Shown: positions 18,204 through 25,593 of the stretch, in pieces | How positions within the stretch are numbered: the stretch's first letter is position 1 | Layout of the letters: each line of letters begins with the position of its first letter | Assembly: GCF_023155745.1 (NCBI RefSeq) | Contig: NZ_JAKNUS010000009.1 | Span: 86,288 to 150,287, forward strand | From: Microbacterium kunmingense | GTDB lineage: Bacteria > Actinomycetota > Actinomycetes > Actinomycetales > Microbacteriaceae | DNA length: 64,000 bases | Direction: 5' to 3' | Position numbers and translations under genes: made by a program | Notes under the pieces: model-generated | What the model saw: the letters and a program-made list of their open reading frames with translations, nothing else | What the model was told of the DNA's origin: nothing | Database searches by the model: none

Positions 18204-19066
18204 GATCGCCGCCGCCCGGTGCGCGCGCGAAAGGCCGTGATGACGGCGGCCATGTCGTCGGCGCCGTGGCCGAGACCCTCCGCTTCGGCGTACAGCGAAA
18301 GGCACGCCTCCATCAGCGTCGCCGTGTTGCCGTTTTCGCGGGCGGCCTCGACGACGAGGCGGGCGTTCTTCGCGACATCCGGAATAGCCGCCTGCGGCGC
18401 GAAGTCTCCCGCCACGATCGCGGCCGCCTTCGCACGCGACACGAATGAGGCCATCGGGCCGGCGCCGAGGATCTGCTCGAGCAGTTGTACGTCGAGCTCG
18501 TGCGTCTCGGCGAAATGGAACGACTCGGCGAGCCCGGTGACCAGCGTGATGAGAAAGGTGTTGACGGCGAGCTTCATCTGCATCGCCCGCGGCGGCTCGC
18601 CGCACAGCGCGATCAGTGCGCAGACCGGGTCGAGCAGGGGCGCGACGTCATCGATCGCATCGGGGCGGCCCGCCAGCATCCCGATCAACGCACCGTTCAG
18701 CGCCGGCTGCCGTGAGCCCGACACCGGAGCTTCGACGTAGCGCCCACCCGCCGCGGTGACGCGTGCGGCGAGCGCAACGGAGTACGCAGGCGGCACCGTG
18801 CTCATCTGCACGAGCGTCTTCTGCCGCAGGTCGCCCGGCGCGAGGACCTCATCGACGGCCGACTCGTCGGTGATCATGACGAACACCGTCGAGCACCGGT
18901 CGAAGACCTCGGCGGCGGAGTCGGCGACCTCAGCGCCCGCCTGGGCGAGGGATGCGGTGGCTGCGCGGGTACGGTTCCAGACGACGAGCGGATGCCGCGA
19001 CTGCAGCCGAGACGCGATCGCCGACCCCATGAGGCCGAGGCCGATGAATCCCAGGGAGTCGGTCAT
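18200..19066 (-). CDS. NAD(P)-dependent beta-hydroxyacid dehydrogenase (HIBADH-like)
   Basis: The 288-residue enzyme has the N-terminal Rossmann motif GFIGLGLMGSAIASRL (residues 6-21) and the substrate-binding EAPVSGSRQPALNGALIGMLAG (near residue 115). The catalytic Lys lies in AMQMKLAVNTFL (near residue 170), and the C-terminal all-helical domain is complete. It belongs to the 3-hydroxyisobutyrate / 6-phosphogluconate / tartronate-semialdehyde reductase group, which oxidises beta-hydroxyacids or reduces semialdehydes. Its ATG overlaps the stop of a 44-residue membrane peptide gene, and its stop overlaps the thioesterase GTG. The exact acid is unknown. Confidence 0.92.
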   Translation of the reverse strand: MTDSLGFIGLGLMGSAIASRLQSRHPLVVWNRTRAATASLAQAGAEVADSAAEVFDRCSTVFVMITDESAVDEVLAPGDLRQKTLVQMSTVPPAYSVALAARVTAAGGRYVEAPVSGSRQPALNGALIGMLAGRPDAIDDVAPLLDPVCALIALCGEPPRAMQMKLAVNTFLITLVTGLAESFHFAETHELDVQLLEQILGAGPMASFVSRAKAAAIVAGDFAPQAAIPDVAKNARLVVEAARENGNTATLMEACLSLYAEAEGLGHGADDMAAVITAFRARTGRRRS

Positions 19067-19197
19067 TCGGGTCTCCGTGTCTCGTAGATGGCTCGTGTCG
19101 GCCGTGGCCCCGGGCCGTCACGCTGGACGACGAGGATCGTCCACGCGATGAGCGCGGCGATCGACGCCGCGATGGCGAACAGAGTCACCCAGAGCAT
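19063..19197 (-). CDS. Small membrane peptide (44 aa), first gene of the operon
   Basis: A 45-codon frame starts at ATG 19197 after a GGAAGGCGG ribosome site and ends at a TGA that overlaps the next ATG (ATGA). The product begins MLWVTLFAIAASIAALIAWT, a single transmembrane helix, followed by a short basic, Pro-rich tail RDGPGPRPTRAIYETRRPE. Tight overlap with the dehydrogenase gene supports real translation. Its role could be translational coupling, or a membrane partner of the sixth gene product. No family is recognised. Confidence 0.65.
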   Translation of the reverse strand: MLWVTLFAIAASIAALIAWTILVVQRDGPGPRPTRAIYETRRPE

Positions 19198-19291
19198 TCA
19201 GGACCGCCTTCCCGCATCCAGTTCCTGCCGATGTCCGAGCCAACTCCATTCACGGGGTGGCGCGCGCGGTCCAGTTGGCGATGCTGGATTC

Positions 19292-20752
19292 ATGTCCGCG
19301 CCCACAACCCGCCTCTCCGCACGCCAGTTGCTGTCCATGACCGGCGGCCTCGGAGCCGAGAGGGTCGCCTACACCGAGCTCGCCGGTCGCATTCGGCTTC
19401 TCATCGCCGACGGGCGCATCCCGGTCGACACCCAGCTGCCGTCTGAGCGTGAGCTCGCTGTCCTGTCGGGCCGCAGCCGCACCACGATCGCGGCGACCTA
19501 TCAGGCGCTCCGCGACAGCGGGCACCTCGTCAGCCGGCAGGGGTCGGGCAGTCGCGCAATCCTCCCCCACCTGCGAGATGTCTCGCGACGGCCAAACCAC
19601 GCCGTGAACTTCGCCGGCTCGATCCCGCCACCCGTAGCGGGGTTGCGCGAGCTCATCGCCGAGACGACGGCGGAGCTGCCCGACATCACGACATTCCCGG
19701 GTTTCGACTTGCTCGGCAACGACGGGCTGCGCCAGGCGATCGCCGACCGGTACACGGCGCGGGGTCTGCCGACGGTGCGCAATCAGATCATCGTCACCAC
19801 GGGCGGCCAGCACGCCATCGCGCTCACCGCGCAGACGCTCGTGGCCCGGTCAGATGTCGCGCTCGTCGAGTCGCCGACCTATCCCCACGCCTACGAGGCG
19901 TACCAGCGGGCGGGTGCGCGGATGGTCGCCTCCCCCGTGACGACGGCGGGGTGGGACATCCCTCACCTCATCGCGACCATCCAACGCTCGCGGCCGGTCG
20001 TCGCCTATCTCATTCCTGACTTCCACAACCCCACGGGCGCATCGATGGGTCCGGACGATCGGGCACGCGTCGCAGCCGCCGCGCGTGCGGCGGGGACGAC
20101 TCTGGTGATCGACGAGGCGACAGTCGACCTGTCGATCGACCGGGCGTGGGATGACGGACCGTTCGCCCGCCATGCGACAGGTCACCCAGGCACGGGCGGG
20201 TCGGGGATCATCACTCTGGGCTCGCTGTCGAAGTCGATCTGGAGTGGGCTGCGGGTCGGGTGGATCCGGGCTGATGAAGCGGTGATCCGCCGGCTGGTGC
20301 AGGCCCGACCGGCCGGCGACCTGGGCACACCGCCGATCGAGCAATTAATCGCCGAACGCGTGGTGCGCGAGTTGGACGAGCTGGTTCTGGATCGCCAGCG
20401 GATGCTGCGGGAGCACCGGTTCGCGCTGCACGAGGCGCTCCGGCGACGGCTGCCGCAGTGGACGATGCCCTGGCCGGACGGCGGTCTGTCGATGTGGGTG
20501 CAGCTGGATCGCCCGGGTTCGTCGGCGCTGACCTCGATCTGCCAGGCGCGCGGGATGTCGCTGATCGCAGGCCCCAAGTTCTCCATCGACGGGTCGCTCG
20601 AGCGGTTCCTGCGGATCCCGTTCACGTCCCGGGTGGAGGACCTGGATGCCGGCATCGCGATGCTGGCGGAGGCGTGGGAGTCGCTGAGCGGTGGTAAGGC
20701 GGCGGGTTCTGGGGCGGCGGCCGGAGTGCGACAGCCGGCGTCGGCGCTATGA
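19292..20752 (+). CDS. MocR/PdxR-type regulator (GntR HTH fused to aminotransferase domain)
   Basis: The 486-residue protein has a GntR winged helix at the N-terminus (RVAYTELAGRIRLLIADGRIPVDTQLPSERELAVLSGRSRTTIAATYQALR across residues 20-75). A fold-type I aminotransferase domain follows, with GGQHAIALTAQTL, the substrate segment YLIPDFHNPTG and the PLP lysine in TLGSLSKSIWSGLRVGW. MocR proteins use PLP or PLP-amine adducts to control a neighbouring operon. The gene is divergent from the six-gene operon starting at 19197, with only 94 bases between. That gap contains an inverted repeat GCCAACT (19239-19245) / AGTTGGC (19273-19279) and a repeated TCCAGTT (19218 and 19270), candidate operators. 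Confidence 0.92.
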   Translation: MSAPTTRLSARQLLSMTGGLGAERVAYTELAGRIRLLIADGRIPVDTQLPSERELAVLSGRSRTTIAATYQALRDSGHLVSRQGSGSRAILPHLRDVSRRPNHAVNFAGSIPPPVAGLRELIAETTAELPDITTFPGFDLLGNDGLRQAIADRYTARGLPTVRNQIIVTTGGQHAIALTAQTLVARSDVALVESPTYPHAYEAYQRAGARMVASPVTTAGWDIPHLIATIQRSRPVVAYLIPDFHNPTGASMGPDDRARVAAAARAAGTTLVIDEATVDLSIDRAWDDGPFARHATGHPGTGGSGIITLGSLSKSIWSGLRVGWIRADEAVIRRLVQARPAGDLGTPPIEQLIAERVVRELDELVLDRQRMLREHRFALHEALRRRLPQWTMPWPDGGLSMWVQLDRPGSSALTSICQARGMSLIAGPKFSIDGSLERFLRIPFTSRVEDLDAGIAMLAEAWESLSGGKAAGSGAAAGVRQPASAL

Positions 20753-20830
20753 GGGCGGTCCGCCTGACCCCTCGGGCCGGCTACTGATCCTGCGCCGCGC
20801 CCGCCCGCGCCAGCCCCGCGGCCACGGGTT

Positions 20831-20885
20831 CGTTCGTCGCAGATGTACGCCAAGAAGCGGTGAGGGCGTACATCTGTGACGAACG
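20831..20885. repeat. Inverted repeat, TTCGTCGCAGATGTACGC family, copy 1
   Basis: CGTTCGTCGCAGATGTACGC at 20831-20850 is the inverse of 20866-20885 with one mismatch (CTGTGACG versus CTGCGACG). A short loop lies between. It sits between the convergent MocR gene and the iron permease gene. Two more copies lie on the other side of the iron operon at 25187 and 25301. The stem-loop could terminate transcription from both sides. Confidence 0.8.
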
Positions 20886-20964
20886 GATGCGGGTGCAGGC
20901 GGAGAGGTGAGCTCTCCAAGCGGTTCCGCATGCCGTCGGCGTATGGGCGCCGTCGGTCCGCCGC

Positions 20965-23037
20965 TCACGCGTCGCGCGACCGCCAGAGCAGCCACACGAA
21001 GTACGGCGCGCCGATCAGCGCGACGACCAGCCCCGCGGGCAGCTGCGCCGGAGCGATGATCGTCCGCCCGAGGGTGTCGGCGACGCCCACGAGCACCGCG
21101 CCGAGCAGCACCGCGACCGGGATCGACCGGCCGTGCTTCGCACCGACGAGCGCCCGGGCCGCGTGCGGCGCCACCAGTCCCACGAACCCGATCACGCCGA
21201 CCGCGACGACGCCGAGCGCAGCGAGCACCGCCGCCGTCACGAGCAGCGCGAGGCGCGTGCGCTCGAGGCGGATGCCGACGAGCTTCGGGGTGTCCTCATC
21301 CATCGCGAGAATGTCGAGGTCGCGGCGGCGCACGAGCGCGAACGGCAGCGCGATGGCGAGCACGATCGCGAGCGGAATCACCTGCTCCCAGACGCGCCCG
21401 TACGTGGTGCCCGACAGCCACGTGTAGATGCGCGGCGTGTCCCACGGGTTCGCGCGCAGCAGCACGAAGGTCGTGAGCGCCACCGCACCGTACGAGACGC
21501 CGATGCCGATGAGGATGAACCGGTCGGCGCTCAGACCACCCCGCCACGCCAGGGCATAGACCAGTGCGAACGCCAGGAGCCCTCCGCCGACGGCGGCCAC
21601 CAGCATCCCGAGATTGCTCGCCGTGGCACTCGTCACGACCAGCACCGCACCCAGGCCGGCACCGCCCGTGATGCCGAGAAGGCCGGGCTCTGCGAGCGGA
21701 TTGCGGCTGACCGCCTGCGTGATGCTGCCCGACAGCCCGAGCGCGGCGCCCGCGACGACGGCGGCGACGACGCGCGGAGCGCGCTCGTCCAGCGCGAACG
21801 CAACGAGCGGGGGCGCGGAGTCGGTGAGCCACAGCACGATATCGCCGGTGAGCAGGCGGGTGCTGCCGAGCAGCATCCCGGCGAGCACCACCCCGCCGAG
21901 GACGAGCGCCGACGCGGCGACGACGATGACGAACCGGCGCGGGGTGCGCACGCCGATGCGCATCGACGGGGGCCGGCGGGTGGGGCCCGAGTCGCGCAGG
22001 CGCCGCGCCATCACGACGAGCACGATCGCCCCGAACACGGTGGTCGCGACCCCGGTCGGCACCGCGATGGCGCCCTCGGCGCCGATGAGGGCGCGCAGCA
22101 GCGCGTCGGCGAGGATGACGACGATCGCGCCGATCACACCCGACAGCGGGATCAGCAGCAGGTGCCGCCCGAGCGCCGGCACCACCCGCACGAGCAGCCG
22201 CGCGAGCACGGGGGCGCAGAGGCCGACGAATCCGATGGGGCCGGCGAGGGTGACGGCGGTGGCGGTGAGCAGCACCGAGATGAGGATGCCGGCGACCCGC
22301 GTCGCGCGGATCGGCACCCCCAGCGACGAGGCAGTGTCATCGCCGAGGGCGAGGACGTCGAGGCGGCGCGAGAGCACGAGGGCGAGGACGAGCGCGAGGA
22401 CGACGACCGGCGCCGCGCGCAGGAACGCCTCGAGGCCGAGCTGCGAGAGGCTGCCGCTCCCCCACGCCAGCAGGCCCTTGGTCTCTTCGGAGAACAGGAC
22501 CAGGAGCGCCGAGGTGCCGGCCTGGAACGCGAGCGCCAAGGCCGATCCGGCAAGGACGAGCCGGGTGGTCGAGGTGCCGGCTCCCCCGGCAAGGCCCAGC
22601 ACGAGCGCCGCGGCGGCGAGCCCGCCGACGAAGGCGACGACCCCCGACGCCCAGAACGGCACCGCGATGCCGAACGCCGCCACGGCGGTGATCGCCAGGT
22701 ACGACCCGGCGGTGACCCCGAGGGTGTCGGGCGAGGCGAGGGCGTTCCGCGACAGCGACTGCATGAGCAGGCCCGCGACGCCGACCGCGACGCCGACCGC
22801 GACCCCGGCTGCCAGGCGCGGGATGCGCGACCCCCAGAGCACGTCGGCGTCGGCGAAGACCGCGCCGCTCGTCCCCTGCGTCAGATGCCAGCCCGCGGAG
22901 AGGACGAGCACCACGAAGAGCGCGGCGAGCACGCCGAGCCCGAGGGCGGTCGATGAGCGAGGGGCGTGGGGCGCAGCATCCGTCCGGTCTGCACCCTGGG
23001 CCCGGGAGCCTGGAGCCCCCTCGCTCACCGACCGCAT
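20965..23037 (-). CDS. Fused double FecCD-type siderophore permease (FhuB-like)
   Basis: The 690-residue membrane protein holds two complete FecCD permease modules in tandem, each with about ten helices. Paired motifs show the duplication: MQSLSRNALASPDTLGVTAG in the first half and TQAVSRNPLAEPGLLGITGG in the second, and GPIGFVGLCAPVLARLLV versus GVIGFVGLVAPHAARALVG near each module's end. This is the architecture of FhuB, so one chain replaces a permease dimer. ATG at 23037 follows the binding-protein stop by two bases; an in-frame GTG at 23043 would overlap that stop (GTGA). With the lipoprotein and ATPase genes it completes a ferric-siderophore importer. Confidence 0.92.
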   Translation of the reverse strand: MRSVSEGAPGSRAQGADRTDAAPHAPRSSTALGLGVLAALFVVLVLSAGWHLTQGTSGAVFADADVLWGSRIPRLAAGVAVGVAVGVAGLLMQSLSRNALASPDTLGVTAGSYLAITAVAAFGIAVPFWASGVVAFVGGLAAAALVLGLAGGAGTSTTRLVLAGSALALAFQAGTSALLVLFSEETKGLLAWGSGSLSQLGLEAFLRAAPVVVLALVLALVLSRRLDVLALGDDTASSLGVPIRATRVAGILISVLLTATAVTLAGPIGFVGLCAPVLARLLVRVVPALGRHLLLIPLSGVIGAIVVILADALLRALIGAEGAIAVPTGVATTVFGAIVLVVMARRLRDSGPTRRPPSMRIGVRTPRRFVIVVAASALVLGGVVLAGMLLGSTRLLTGDIVLWLTDSAPPLVAFALDERAPRVVAAVVAGAALGLSGSITQAVSRNPLAEPGLLGITGGAGLGAVLVVTSATASNLGMLVAAVGGGLLAFALVYALAWRGGLSADRFILIGIGVSYGAVALTTFVLLRANPWDTPRIYTWLSGTTYGRVWEQVIPLAIVLAIALPFALVRRRDLDILAMDEDTPKLVGIRLERTRLALLVTAAVLAALGVVAVGVIGFVGLVAPHAARALVGAKHGRSIPVAVLLGAVLVGVADTLGRTIIAPAQLPAGLVVALIGAPYFVWLLWRSRDA

Positions 23038-23039
23038 GT

Positions 23040-24077
23040 TCACCGGGTGATGGCGGCGACGTACGCGTCGATGATCTGCTCGGCCGAGCGGGGGCCGCCG
23101 AAGGTCCAGATGCCGGCGGGGAACGCGGTGACGCGGCCCTCGGCGACGGCCGGGATCGATGCCCACGCCGGGTTCGACTCGGCGGCGTCGATGAAGCTCT
23201 CGTAGTCGGGGTCTTCGGTGCCGGTGTAGAAGAAGTTGGCGTCGCCGACCGTCGTCATGCCCTCGATGTCGGTCTGGCCGAGGCCGTAGGCGGGGTCGAC
23301 CTCGCCGGTCCAGGCGTTGGTGAGGCCGAGCTCCTCGCCCAGCTCGCCGACGAGCGAGCCCTGCCCGAAGGGGCGGATCGAGACGTTGCCGCCGTCGACG
23401 TAGCCGTCGATGTAGACGAAGTCGGAGACCTCGGGCGTGGCACCCTCGACCTCGGCCTTGGCGTCGGCGAGGTGCTGCTCGAACTTCTCGGTGACGACCT
23501 CGGCGCGCTCCTCGCGGCCGGTCGCCTGCGCGATCAGGTCGAAGGTGTCGAGCATCTGCGCGATCGGGTCTTCGGCGTTCGCGCCGATGGTGGCGAGAAC
23601 GGGGATGCCGTACTCCTCGAGCTGGTCGATGATCGCATCGTCGCGGGTATACGCCTCGACGATCACCAGGTCGGGCTCGGTGGCGAAGAGGGCGTCGAGG
23701 TTCGGCTCCTGGCGGGTGCCGACGCTCTCGACGCTCTCGGGAAGCTCTTCGGCGGAGTTCCACGTGCGGTACCCGTCGGCGTCGGCCACCGCGACCGGGG
23801 TGAGGCAGAGGGTGAGCACGTCTTCGATCTGCTGCCACTCGAGCACCGCGACCCGCTCAGCGGGCTGGTCGAGGGTGACCGTGCGGCCGAAGGCGTCGGT
23901 CAGCTCGACCGGGCCGGTGGAGGTCGTCGTGGTGTCGTCGGCGCAGCCCTCGCTCGTGGAGGTCGCGGCTGCGCCGCTGGCGTCGGCGGCCGGGGTGCTC
24001 TGCGTGGTACCGCAGCCGGTGACCGCGAGGGCGAGGGCTGCGGCGCCGGCGAGGGCGGCGAGGGGCTTCTTGGTCAT
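23040..24077 (-). CDS. Ferric-siderophore-binding lipoprotein (FecB/FepB family)
   Basis: The 345-residue precursor begins MTKKPLAALAGAAALALAVTGC. A lipobox (AVTGC) with Cys22 as lipidation site is followed by a Thr/Ser-rich linker and the VELTDAFGRTVTLDQPAERVAVLEWQQ start of a class III binding protein. Later segments LDALFATEPDLVIVEAYTRDD and DFVYIDGYVDGGNVSI fit the two-lobed fold. ATG at 24077 is preferred over 24089 because GGAG lies six bases before it. It delivers ferric siderophore to the fused permease encoded next. The 102-base gap to the upstream ATPase gene has no obvious regulatory site. Confidence 0.9.
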   Translation of the reverse strand: MTKKPLAALAGAAALALAVTGCGTTQSTPAADASGAAATSTSEGCADDTTTTSTGPVELTDAFGRTVTLDQPAERVAVLEWQQIEDVLTLCLTPVAVADADGYRTWNSAEELPESVESVGTRQEPNLDALFATEPDLVIVEAYTRDDAIIDQLEEYGIPVLATIGANAEDPIAQMLDTFDLIAQATGREERAEVVTEKFEQHLADAKAEVEGATPEVSDFVYIDGYVDGGNVSIRPFGQGSLVGELGEELGLTNAWTGEVDPAYGLGQTDIEGMTTVGDANFFYTGTEDPDYESFIDAAESNPAWASIPAVAEGRVTAFPAGIWTFGGPRSAEQIIDAYVAAITR

Positions 24078-24179
24078 GACGGACTCCATCGATGGGTGGG
24101 GGGGTGCGGTGAAGAGAAGAGCGGATGCCGGGGCGCGGCGCCGTGCGGGCGGTGGGCCTGTGAGGCGTCGGCGTCGGCG

Positions 24180-25061
24180 TCAGGCGGAGACGGCGTGCAG
24201 GTGGCGCGTGACGGCTTGGGCGCGGGCCCTGTTCCGGGCGTCGTGGCGGCCACGCGGAATCACGCGGACGCGCCCCGTTGCGGCATCCACTTCTGTATCG
24301 ATGGCGAACTCGTAGACCTCGGTGAGGTTCGCCGCGGTGAGCACGTCGTCGGGGGTGCCGGCGGCGTGAACGCGCCCGCGGCTCATCAGCACGACCTCGT
24401 CGGCGATGAGGGCCGCGTGGTCGAGGTCGTGGAGCACGACGCCGACGGCGGTCCCGTGGTCGGCAAGGTCGCAGATGAGGTCGAGCGTCTCGACCTGGTA
24501 GCGCAGGTCGAGGTGATTGGTGGGCTCGTCCAGGAGCAGGATGCCGGTGCCCTGCGCGAGCGCGGTGGCCAGCCACACGCGCTGGAGCTCGCCGCCGGAG
24601 AGCTCGTCGACGGGGCGGTGCTCCATGGCGAGAAGCCCGGTGAGGCGGAGGGCGTGGTCGATGGCCGCGCGATCGGCGTCGCTGAGACCGGCGAAGCGGC
24701 TGCGGTGCGGGTGGCGGCCGTGGGCGACGATGTCGCGCACCTCAAGGCCCGAGGGGTGGGGGCGCGACTGCGACAGCATGGCGACGGCCTTGGCGAACTC
24801 CTTGGCTGAAAGGGTGCCGGCGTCGCGGGGACCGGCGGGGGTGTCGACGTGGACGTCGCCGGCGTCGATGCGGTGGAGGCGCGCGAGCGCGCGGAGCGCG
24901 GTGGACTTGCCGCTGCCGTTCGGGCCGATGAGAGCCGTGACCACGCCGGGGCGGAGGTGGAGCGACACGTCGTGCACCACGCGGGTGCGACCGTAGCTGA
25001 GGGCGAGGGAATCGCCGCGCAGCGCGCTCGTCGGTGTGGTCGTCTCGGTGTCGGTCCTCAC
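24180..25061 (-). CDS. Ferric-siderophore ABC transporter ATP-binding protein
   Basis: The 293-residue ATPase carries Walker A GPNGSGKST (residues 46-54), the signature DELSGGELQRVWLATALAQ, Walker B ILLLDEPTNHLDLRYQVE and the H-loop VVLHDLDHAALIAD. These are typical of FhuC/FepC importers. It is the first gene of the operon. A GTG start at 25061 lies directly beside the iron box, which leaves almost no leader and suggests leaderless or near-leaderless translation. The order ATPase, binding protein, permease is complete for one importer. Confidence 0.92.
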   Translation of the reverse strand: MRTDTETTTPTSALRGDSLALSYGRTRVVHDVSLHLRPGVVTALIGPNGSGKSTALRALARLHRIDAGDVHVDTPAGPRDAGTLSAKEFAKAVAMLSQSRPHPSGLEVRDIVAHGRHPHRSRFAGLSDADRAAIDHALRLTGLLAMEHRPVDELSGGELQRVWLATALAQGTGILLLDEPTNHLDLRYQVETLDLICDLADHGTAVGVVLHDLDHAALIADEVVLMSRGRVHAAGTPDDVLTAANLTEVYEFAIDTEVDAATGRVRVIPRGRHDARNRARAQAVTRHLHAVSA

Positions 25062-25062
25062 G

Positions 25063-25080
25063 TTAGGTGAGCCTAACCTA
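25063..25080 (-). promoter_or_regulatory. DtxR/IdeR iron box upstream of the siderophore importer operon
   Basis: TTAGGTGAGCCTAACCTA at 25063-25080 closely matches the DtxR/IdeR consensus TTAGGTTAGSCTAACCTAA. Arms TTAGG and CCTAA are exact. It ends two bases upstream of the GTG start of the ATPase gene. Known biology: iron-loaded DtxR binds such boxes to repress uptake genes, so this operon should be expressed only in iron shortage. Confidence 0.9.
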
Positions 25081-25186
25081 GGGTCGCTGCGGGTTCAAAC
25101 GGGGGTGCGGCGGGGTCTCTCGATCGCGAGAGATGGGGCGGTGTGGCGCGCGGCGTGGGCGCCCGGCGGCGCCGCGCGTTTCACCT

Positions 25187-25245
25187 TTCGTTCGTCACAG
25201 ATGTACGCGCGGGCCGGGTCACGGCGTACATCTGCGACGAACGAA
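25187..25245. repeat. Inverted repeat, TTCGTCGCAGATGTACGC family, copy 2
   Basis: Left arm 25187-25208 (TTCGTTCGTCACAGATGTAC and on) pairs with 25224-25245 with a single mismatch in the arms, separated by a 15-base GC-rich loop. The arms agree with copies 1 and 3 but the loops do not, as expected of a mobile or recombining palindromic element. Confidence 0.8.
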
Positions 25246-25300
25246 GGGCGAGCGGCACGGCGCCCCCGGCGGCCCCGACCCGGCACGCCCATCCCTCAGG

Positions 25301-25361
25301 GTTCGTTCGTCGCAGATGTACGCGGTCGGGGCCCGAGGGCGTACGTCTGCGACGAACGAAC
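25301..25361. repeat. Inverted repeat, TTCGTCGCAGATGTACGC family, copy 3; rest of 25081-25593 empty
   Basis: GTTCGTTCGTCGCAGATGTA at the start of the 25301-25323 arm pairs with 25339-25361, one mismatch. A half copy, TTCGTTCGTCG, is visible near 25457. The whole stretch between the iron box and the radical SAM gene (25081-25593) holds only these elements and GC-rich filler; I see no gene in it. The long hydrophilic open frames there are low-complexity and on both strands, as expected from GC-rich DNA. Confidence 0.8.
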
Positions 25362-25593
25362 GCTCGGGGGTGGGGTGACTCGGGCCGAGCGCGGTGACAC
25401 CGGCTGCACGCGCGCCGGCGCCGGGCCCCGGCGCCGAGCCGGCTCGCGGCGCCGCTGGCTTCGTTCGTCGGGCCCGCGCGGGGAGCGGTCAGCGTGCGCA
25501 GATCGGCGAGGTGTCGCATCCGGACCGTCGGGTCATTCGCGCGCGCCTGCTACCCCCGGACGAGCGAGCGGCGCAGCTAGCCGTAGGTGCTAC

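Noticed and set aside
23040..23838. Extension of the double permease frame upstream to 23838
   Set aside because: The extra residues are Arg-rich and antisense-like across the binding-protein gene; the permease starts at 23037 or 23043.
25362..25593. Open frames on both strands upstream of the radical SAM gene
   Set aside because: Low-complexity Arg/Ala/Gly/Pro composition on every frame; no ribosome site.
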